This document shows positions 57,283-64,000 of a stretch of 64,000 nt of DNA, piece after piece. Positions within the stretch are counted from its first letter, which is position 1, and the number at the start of each line of letters is the position of its first letter. The notes under the pieces were generated by a model that saw nothing but the letters and a program-made list of their open reading frames with translations, was not told the origin of the DNA and did no database searches. Both the position numbers and the translations under genes were made by a program. The DNA comes from Acytostelium subglobosum LB1 (lineage: Eukaryota; Evosea; Eumycetozoa; Acytosteliales; Acytosteliaceae): assembly GCF_000787575.1 (NCBI RefSeq), contig NW_012236525.1, positions 511,686 to 575,685 on the forward strand, given 5' to 3'.

Positions 57283-58349
57283 ATTCGAATATTATTAATC
57301 CTGAGTAAAGTCCTATATCGGAAAGGTACTTGTGTTGAGTTGGTTGGTGATGGTGAGGAGGAAGTGGAAGTGGAAGTGGAAGAGGAGGAGGAAGAAGGAA
57401 TGAGGAGAATGGGATTTAGGAAATGGGAAATGGGTACGTTATGGATGGAAGAGTGACCAAATTATCTGTAACTGCCCTCCCTAAGTGTGGACATTAAAAT
57501 TTAAACAAAAGGTCACCTATCATATCATCCATCCATCAATCAAACCAACTGCAACTGCAATCATTACTACTTTTAACTTTAATAGCGCAGGCATCAGCAA
57601 CATCAGCATCATCAGCAATAGCAACAACAACAACAACAAAAGTAATTGATCAAACAGGACAGGCTGATGTAGGTGTATCGATGGAGTCAATCAATCATAT
57701 AACCATTATTATTTCCAGTCAGGTTGGTGGTGGCAACAACATCAATAACAACAACAACAACAACAACAGCGCATTATACAAGGTACTAAACTTTACTTAC
57801 TTACCCATCATGGTATGGTATAGAATTAATACTCTCAGTCCATCCAGCCAGTCTGGCTGTTGGTTGTGGTGTGTTGAGTTGAGATGTTGTTCGGTTGGAC
57901 CCCTCCCCTTCTCCATCACCAGGGTCACATGATCATTGGGTTGGACTAGACTACTTTGAGTGGAGAGAGCAGGAGTGGGGAGTGGTAGTGAGTGGGTGGT
58001 AGTGAGTGAGCGTGTGAGTGTATGTGTGATGTTGATGGTTGAGTGAGCGAATGAGATGATGTGTATGTGGACCTCACCACACAAGGAGTGAGCTTCTTTG
58101 GGTAAGCGCCAAACCTACCTCAAATCATAATGAGCTAGGGAAAGTGTAAGAGATAGAGTGAGTCAGTTAGACATGTATTGCATCATGATACAACATGAGT
58201 GAGTAGTGCTCTCATCCCATCCATCCATTCATCTATCATCCAAACAAGTCAAGTCCTCTTTCTCCTCCAATGGGATTAGATAGCTTAGATATGGTCTATG
58301 TTGTTGTTGTTGTGATGTTTGGTAGAGTAGTAATACTCCGGTCACGTGG

Positions 58350-58506
58350 GGATCTGAATCGTCGATACCTGGGTTTGGTAGTGGGGGGATGCATTGAACC
58401 AAAGTTGGTGTTGGGCATTGATTAGTCCCCGGTCGGGGACCTCTTTTGATCAGATCCATCTTCGTGTAAGTCCACCTGTTGTAACATATCCCATCAAGTT
58501 GATGGG
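58350..58506 (+). ncRNA. Hairpin-rich island, candidate structured RNA
   Basis: GGATCTGA (58350..58357) pairs perfectly with TCAGATCC (58450..58457), enclosing the perfect hairpin GTCCCC-GGTC-GGGGAC (58425..58440) and a CCAA-AG-TTGG loop. A 7-bp hairpin CCCATCA-AGT-TGATGGG (about 58490-58506) follows. The enclosed stem gives a cloverleaf-like outline, but no tRNA T-arm is present. Known family: none recognised. Confidence 0.22.
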
Positions 58507-59624
58507 TGACTTTGATTAAATAAAGATTTGATGTTATTGTTGATGTTGATGTACATTTACTAATCAGCTGATCAATCAATCTACAAACAAGTCCCACCAA
58601 TCAATCATTCTCCAACCTTCTTTTTTTTTTTGAACAAAGAAGGTAACATCACATCTTTCGCAATTACAACATCAACAACAAAAACAAGTATTAATTAATT
58701 ATAATTTTTTTGATCTATTTTTGGACACACACAACCAAAGAGGCTTGGTCAATCAACTACAACAAAAATAGAACACTTACAGACCATTTCCCTTTGCCTC
58801 GGCAAATACATCTATAACATCACATACAAATAATAATCATACATCATCAAAATCATCAAGACCTTTCATATTATTATTGATTGAGCAAGACGAACAGACA
58901 AACACAGAGATATTCACAAACACACACATTTTAGTAAAGTACAGTAGTTACTTTTTGTTTGTGTTCCTTCACTCATTCATTCAAAAACAACCACCATTAA
59001 GGGTCTAAAAAGCTTCAACAACACCAACAACATTAAAAAAAAAACAACACAACACACTAAAAGACAGACAAGCGAATCTACTGTCTGTCTGTCTCTCTGT
59101 CTCACACAAGTGAGTGCAAGTAAACACAACACTAAACAGACATCCAATCCACATTCAAACAAACAAACATACACACACATCTCACATTTTCAAACACACA
59201 CATTACTCTCTCTCTCTCTCTTTTCTCGCACAAGATAATCTATCTTCTATCTCTATTATTTATTATATTAATACACACTCTCTCTCTATTTCACATCAAT
59301 CGATAGTTGGTTTGTCAGTCAGGAGTCACAACAACAACAAGGACCCATCGTCGACAGCAACAGCAGCAACAACAGCATTAGCAGTATCAGAGGTTGTCAT
59401 TCATTCATTCATTCATCTACAACATATATATATATATCAATGCTGATTAGATAAACAGTTACATTCATATATAATAACCTCAAAGAGGGCACACCAAACA
59501 AACAACGATAATAACAATAATAGTAAACAATAGCAGTAATCAATATCAATAATATATATATAGATAAAGGCCAACAGAGAGAAGGTTTATTAATAACCTA
59601 CCCTTTTTGACCTCCATTGGACCA

Positions 59625-62600
59625 ATGGAGGACCGCCAATATCTCCTATCTCATCCGTTGCCAGAGCTGGAAAGGATCGAACCAAATGTAGTGCACTGGA
59701 GCGATGCCCATCTCAATGAGTTGCGATCGATCTACAGCAACTCTGCGCAGTCCTTGGTCAAGAAGTTCGAGCAGGAGGTGGCGCGACCCGAGTGGACATA
59801 TCACACCGACAAGAAGGAGATCTCGATGTGCGTGCGGCCCAGCTCCACGGCCGGCTCGCACTACTCGCTGTCCACCACCACCATCCACTGTCCACCGACC
59901 GTCTGCAACTCATACATCAACGACTGGGAGTGTCGCAATCAATACGACAAGTTCTTTGGCGATGCCGTCACCCTGCACCACTTCCTCACACACGATGCTT
60001 CATTGGCAGCCAAGTACAACATCCCCTATTCCAAGCAATATGATTGTATGCTACAAACTGTTACAACAAGCAAGAGACTATGGTTAAAGCCTCGTGAGTT
60101 CATTGTACTTTCGTAAGTATAATCGGTCATCATCTAGTTTGAGCGACGACCATACTCACTCACATCAAATTGTTCAATCAATCAAACAACCATAGACTGT
60201 CAGGTCCTCACCCTTCAAGACCAAGAGCAATGATAACAGTTGGTACAACGATTGCATTCAGTGGTGCACCACCAACCAATGAATGTATTAGAGCAACTTG
60301 CGATCTGATGGCATGGCTGTTTGAACCAATCAATGATGGACGAACATCAAAGCTGACACATATACTGAACTTTGAGTTTGGTCGCGACTCAAACTCATTG
60401 ACAGAGACACTGATGATACCACTGTTTCCCAAGATGCCCGTCACCAACTGCTTCACAAAGCTTACATATATACGATCGAAGCTCAACGAGTTGTTTCGCA
60501 GCTATCCCGATCCAGACGTCGCAGTGCTGCACATCAGCAAGTCGAGTGGCAATCTTGGCGCGAGCAGCAGCAGCAGCAACAATCTTGGCATCAGTACCAA
60601 TCAATTGGCACCAAGCACAAGCAGTAGCAAGAAGAATACATCACCATCAACATCGGCTGGATCACTGAGTCACAGTCACAGCTATGAAATATCATCACCA
60701 ACAAACAATCATTTGTCGCCGAGTAGCAGCTCCAATCTCCTGTCGCTGGCATCGTCCACCACGTCAACGTCGTCGTCGTCGTCTGGATCGAGCCTGGCGC
60801 CGCTGCTCTCGAGCAACTCGCACTCGCCTCACTACAAGACACCCAGCTCCAAGAAGAAGCACTACATTCTCACCAACAATTTCACAATGCATCCAAACGA
60901 TTGGGCGCAATCGATACTAAACTACGAGAAGGAAAGTCTGTGGATGCCCGTCATCATTGGAAACAACAAGAACCTGGACAGGAGCGTGACCGTGCTGTAC
61001 AAGCGCGTCAAGGGCACGCGTTCGGGCAAGAAGGTGCGCAAGCTCATGATCAAGACCATGTTCGAGGTGCCCCATCCCGTCGAGCGCATGAACGAGCTGA
61101 TGCTGGAGAAGGATCTCACTCACTTCCACTGGGACCCCTTTGCGCACACGATCAAGGTGGCTGACAAAGGCGCCATCGTCAGTGGCGGCGGACACACCGT
61201 CACCAAGAAGCTGCGACTCAACCACCACATCCCCAGCTACAAGGTGCAATGTCTGCACTATCATGGCTACGTGGGCAACCGATCATACTCAATCGAGGAG
61301 CGAGACAATGGCGACGTTGTACTACTCACGATGAGCAAGTCGCCCTCGGACCCAAAGGCCGAGCGAACACTGGTCGAGTGGTACTTCTTCATTTTTAGCG
61401 AGAACTGGGTCGACAAGGTCGAGCCATCCGCCGACTTCTTTGTCACACAAGTTCAAAGATCAATCGGTTCCTTCTATGGTGCATCCTCCAACTCAACAGG
61501 TGGTGTGAGCAGCAGTGGTAGCAGTAGTAGCAGCAATAGTATCATCAAGTCTCAACACAACAATCATATCAGCAACAACAACAATAACAATAACCTACGC
61601 AACAACAATAGTAACAACAGCAACAACAATAACCTCCGCAATCACACATCAGATACGATGAAGATAATAGATATCTTTATAGACGTTGTCAATATTATAT
61701 ATCCAAAGTTCTCGACTGAACAAACGATCGATGTTCTCAAGTTGCTGACGATCGAGACGTCTCAGCAACAGATCAAACTGGCACCAATTGTCAACAACAC
61801 CACGCCAACTGCCACCAACTCCACATCCACATCCCCAACATCCACTTTCACATCAACAACTACGACCACCACCAACAACAAGCGCGAGCTGCAACACGAT
61901 GACGAGATCACCGACTCGTACTCGATGGGCAGCGACGACAACTACGACTCGAGCGTGTCTGTACAGAGAAGCAAGCGGTCCAAGGAGCACCACTACCACA
62001 ACCATCATCTGGCCACAAGCATCGACATGCACCTCGACTCGTCCTCCACGTTTTCCTCTTCCTCTTACTCCTCGACGATGCACAACAGCATCGATATCCT
62101 ACTGCCTCATTTCATCCCAACTACCAACAAACCGATCTTTTCCAACAATTTTCAAAGTACCTTGGCTGCTCCGCCAGCAGTCACGCCTTCCACTCCACCA
62201 ACCAGCAGCGCCGGAAGCAGCACCAGCACTATCTCACCACCCCAGCCCCTGCCCACTTCTCCAATGCAATCAGACTTTCCATCAGCAGCAGCGGCGACAC
62301 AGACCAAGAGCAGCATGCACTCGATCCTGCTCATGCCTGGCGAGATACTCAATCACATCTTTTCCTACTTTGGCGACGAGGACCTTTGTCGATGCTCGCG
62401 CACATGTCATGTATTCAAACGTATATCAGAGGGCGACGCGCTATGGTACTGCCAATATGTGCGTAGATTTGGCAAGTGCTGCTTCAAAAAGAACCCTCTC
62501 GACACACTTCTGCCGCCCAACCCAGCCATGTGGGACATCTATCGCAAGACGACCTTCCCGAGCGAGGTGCTCGAGCCGCCCTTCAAAGACCCGCGCCTCA

Positions 62601-63865
62601 TCTATTTCCTTTCCAAGGAGACACAGTACGAGTCGATCGAGCAGAGCTGGAAGAAGAAGTTCTTCTACAAGATCAGGATGGAGGCGCTGTGGTGCCTGTG
62701 CACGGGAGAGCAGCCTCTGAACACTGGAGGTGACTTTGCCCCGTCGTCTGAAGACGAAGCCTTCACGCTCATGTCCATTTGCAGCTACAAGATCTCCCCG
62801 TCGCTCTATGCCATCATCCCCAACTCCAAGGACGAGTCGATCTCAGCCATACTGCTCAATCACAACAATGCCTTCTTTGCCACCAACACTGGCGACTACT
62901 ACAAGGTCAACCTGCTCGAGGTGATGGAGAACTATGACAACCTTTTCACAAAGCTCGACGTTCGCGGCGTCATCAAGTCGCAGCCGGCTGCGCTGTCGCC
63001 CCCGCTCTCTCTGGATGCATCGATCGACAGCAACACTGACACGGCAATGACCTCGACCGTGTCGAGTCACGACACATCCGATGACGACAGCAACTCTGCC
63101 GACAACAACACGCCTCACACAGTTGCAATGTGGCTGAACCAGCAGAACGACCTGCACTCAGTCATGTCAAATAGGGTCCTGTACAGCTACAATCTCGACA
63201 CAAGCCTGGACAAGGGCTCGGTCACTCTTGGAAACTCAAGGGTGCCGTCCACGTGGGACATCACTGGCGCGTGGCAGAACTATCAAGGCGACCACCTGGC
63301 CGTCCACTACAACAGCCACTCGGACGACTCGATCAACGACGACTTTGACACCATCCTCGACATTTTCAACGTGGAGACGGGCCGCTTGGTCACAACACTG
63401 GACAAGCGCGAGCAGATCACATGCGCCAGCTACAACTGCAATAGAGTGGCCGTCGGTGGCCAGTCCGGCCCCATCGATCTCTTTGACTGCTACACGGGCA
63501 ACTCTGTCATCTCCCTGTTGGGCCACAACGACCATGTGCTCGCCTGTCGACTGCTTGACGACGAGAACTGCGTCGTCAGTGCTGGTGTCGACAATACGGT
63601 CAAGTTCTACGACGAACGTGCTGGTCCCTACTACCTGAAGCGTCTGCAGTCCCAGTATCCTGTCAAGACATTCGATGTGACGCCCACGCGATTGATCTGT
63701 GCCACATCGACCAAGATCTCTTACTGGGATCCGAGAAACCTACAGAGACCTATCGGCGAGCTCTGGAGTCCACTGACAACGGACGTTGTAAATATCCAGC
63801 TGTCTCAATTCAATGTGATGGTACTCTATTCGAATGGAATATCACATTGTTGGGACTTCCGATAA
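59625..63865 (+). CDS. START-like / START-like / F-box / WD40 protein, two exons
   Basis: Exons 59625..60112 and 60196..63865 give 1385 residues. A START-type lipid-binding domain lies at about 45-235 (ending TTSKRLWLKPREFIVLS...FEFGRDSNSLTETLMIPLFPKMPVTNCFTKLTYIRSKL). A Ser/Asn linker leads to a second START-like region at about 380-610 (KTMFEVPHPVERMNELMLEKDLTHFHWDP...RDNGDVVLLTMSKSPSD...TLVEWYFFIF). A long low-complexity linker follows. The F-box is at about 870-910 (LLMPGEILNHIFSYFGDEDLCRCSRTCHVFKRISEGDALWYCQYVRRF). WD40-type repeats run from about 1040 to the end (DIFNVETGRLVTTLDK, LFDCYTGNSVISLLGHNDHVLACRLLDDENCVVSAGVDNTVKFYDER, YWDPRNLQRPIGE). It is probably an SCF ubiquitin-ligase receptor whose WD40 face holds substrate; the START parts may sense lipid. 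Confidence 0.75.
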
Positions 63866-64000
63866 GTCATCCTCTCCTTCTTCTCCTCATCCTTCTTCAT
63901 CCTCCTCCCCTTCCTCCTCTTCCTCCCTTTCCTCAAACAATATATTACATTAAAGTACATTGTAACTAGTTACAACCATCCATGTTTGGACATGGATGGA
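63866..64000 (+). other. 3' flank with pyrimidine tract
   Basis: Directly after the stop codon comes about 60 bases of nearly pure C/T (TCCTCC units, 63868-63932), then ACATTAAAGT, then the inverted repeats listed next. The window ends here. Confidence 0.6.
63960..63999. terminator. Adjacent perfect palindrome and hairpin after the START/F-box gene
   Basis: TTGTAACTAGTTACAA (63960..63975) is a perfect 16-bp palindrome. It abuts CCATCCATG-TTTGGA-CATGGATGG (63976..63999), a perfect 9-bp hairpin with a 6-base loop. They may mark transcript end processing or the start of another RNA beyond the window. Confidence 0.35.

Larger units (their letters stand above)
57178..59624. other. 2.4-kb divergent intergenic region
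   Basis: Between the ELMO and START/F-box genes. It holds the CACGTG cluster (57226-57282), a GGAAGTGGAAGT purine run (about 57360-57400), an open Gln/Asn-coding stretch near 57590-57785 with no usable start, hairpin-rich DNA at 58350-58506, and CT and CA microsatellites (59160-59225). The last 500 bases look like a long A-rich leader of the plus-strand gene. A 76-codon minus-strand frame (about 58460..58229, starting MDLIKRGPRPG) overlaps the hairpins and has no known relative. Confidence 0.5.

Noticed and set aside
57590-57932. Plus-strand open frame coding Thr, Ser and Asn runs
   Set aside because: The longest version has no upstream ATG, and the runs come from CAACAA repeats common in leaders here.
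58321-58372. tRNA-like D-arm (GGTAGAG) near 58321
   Set aside because: No GTTCRA T-loop at the right distance and no acceptor stem.
1-64000. Transposons, retroelements, virus-like elements, CRISPR arrays
   Set aside because: No transposase, reverse transcriptase, integrase or capsid-like open frame and no regular repeat-spacer array was seen.

Overview
This window looks like nuclear DNA from a dictyostelid social amoeba. The evidence is many short introns (about 55-130 bases) with GTATGT/GTAAGT donors, proteins full of Asn, Gln, Ser and Thr runs, intergenic and intron DNA rich in ATTG/CAAT tetramers, and a secreted protein built of the CTDC repeats typical of dictyostelids. Coding exons use many G/C-ending codons, more than expected for Dictyostelium discoideum, so a less AT-rich relative is likelier. 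I saw no rRNA gene, tRNA gene, CRISPR array, retroelement, DNA transposon or virus-like element. One ambiguous base (N) lies at 19078. Exon borders were deduced by reading splice sites and checking phase by hand.

Layout. 1-13.7 kb, all minus strand: ribosomal protein S21, replication factor C subunit 3, a histidine phosphatase, isobutyryl-CoA dehydrogenase, a patatin-like lipase, a TEL2/TELO2 homologue and a TrmN6-like methyltransferase. 14-25.8 kb, plus strand: F-box/leucine-rich-repeat protein, a two-pass membrane protein, a class II glutamine amidotransferase, a CRAL-TRIO protein and a FANCJ-type helicase. 25.8-33 kb, mixed: GPN3 GTPase, a CnoX/YbbN-like mitochondrial thioredoxin-TPR protein, the CTDC-repeat protein and a GPI-anchored protein. 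33.5-47.8 kb, plus strand: phytochelatin synthase, Sac2-type phosphoinositide phosphatase, C2H2 finger protein, protein prenyltransferase alpha subunit, UBE3D-like ligase and a RING plus ZZ-like finger protein. 47.8-64 kb: a single-pass membrane protein (minus), a CWF19L2 homologue (plus), farnesyl diphosphate synthase and an ELMO/ankyrin protein (minus), and a START/F-box/WD40 protein (plus).

The genes are mostly single-copy housekeeping or regulatory genes and do not form one pathway. Two enzymes are linked functionally: farnesyl diphosphate synthase makes the donor used by the prenyltransferase whose alpha subunit lies 8 kb away. RFC3, TELO2 and FANCJ all serve genome maintenance.

The less ordinary material is (a) several GC-richer, hairpin-rich intergenic islands that may be non-coding RNA genes, two of which share a motif; (b) four evenly spaced CACGTG boxes upstream of the ELMO gene; (c) unusual domain combinations (ELMO with ankyrin repeats; two START-like domains with F-box and WD40); (d) a mitochondrial CnoX-like protein; (e) a methyltransferase with APPY in place of NPPY; and (f) three genes whose first coding exon is only 7-23 bases.
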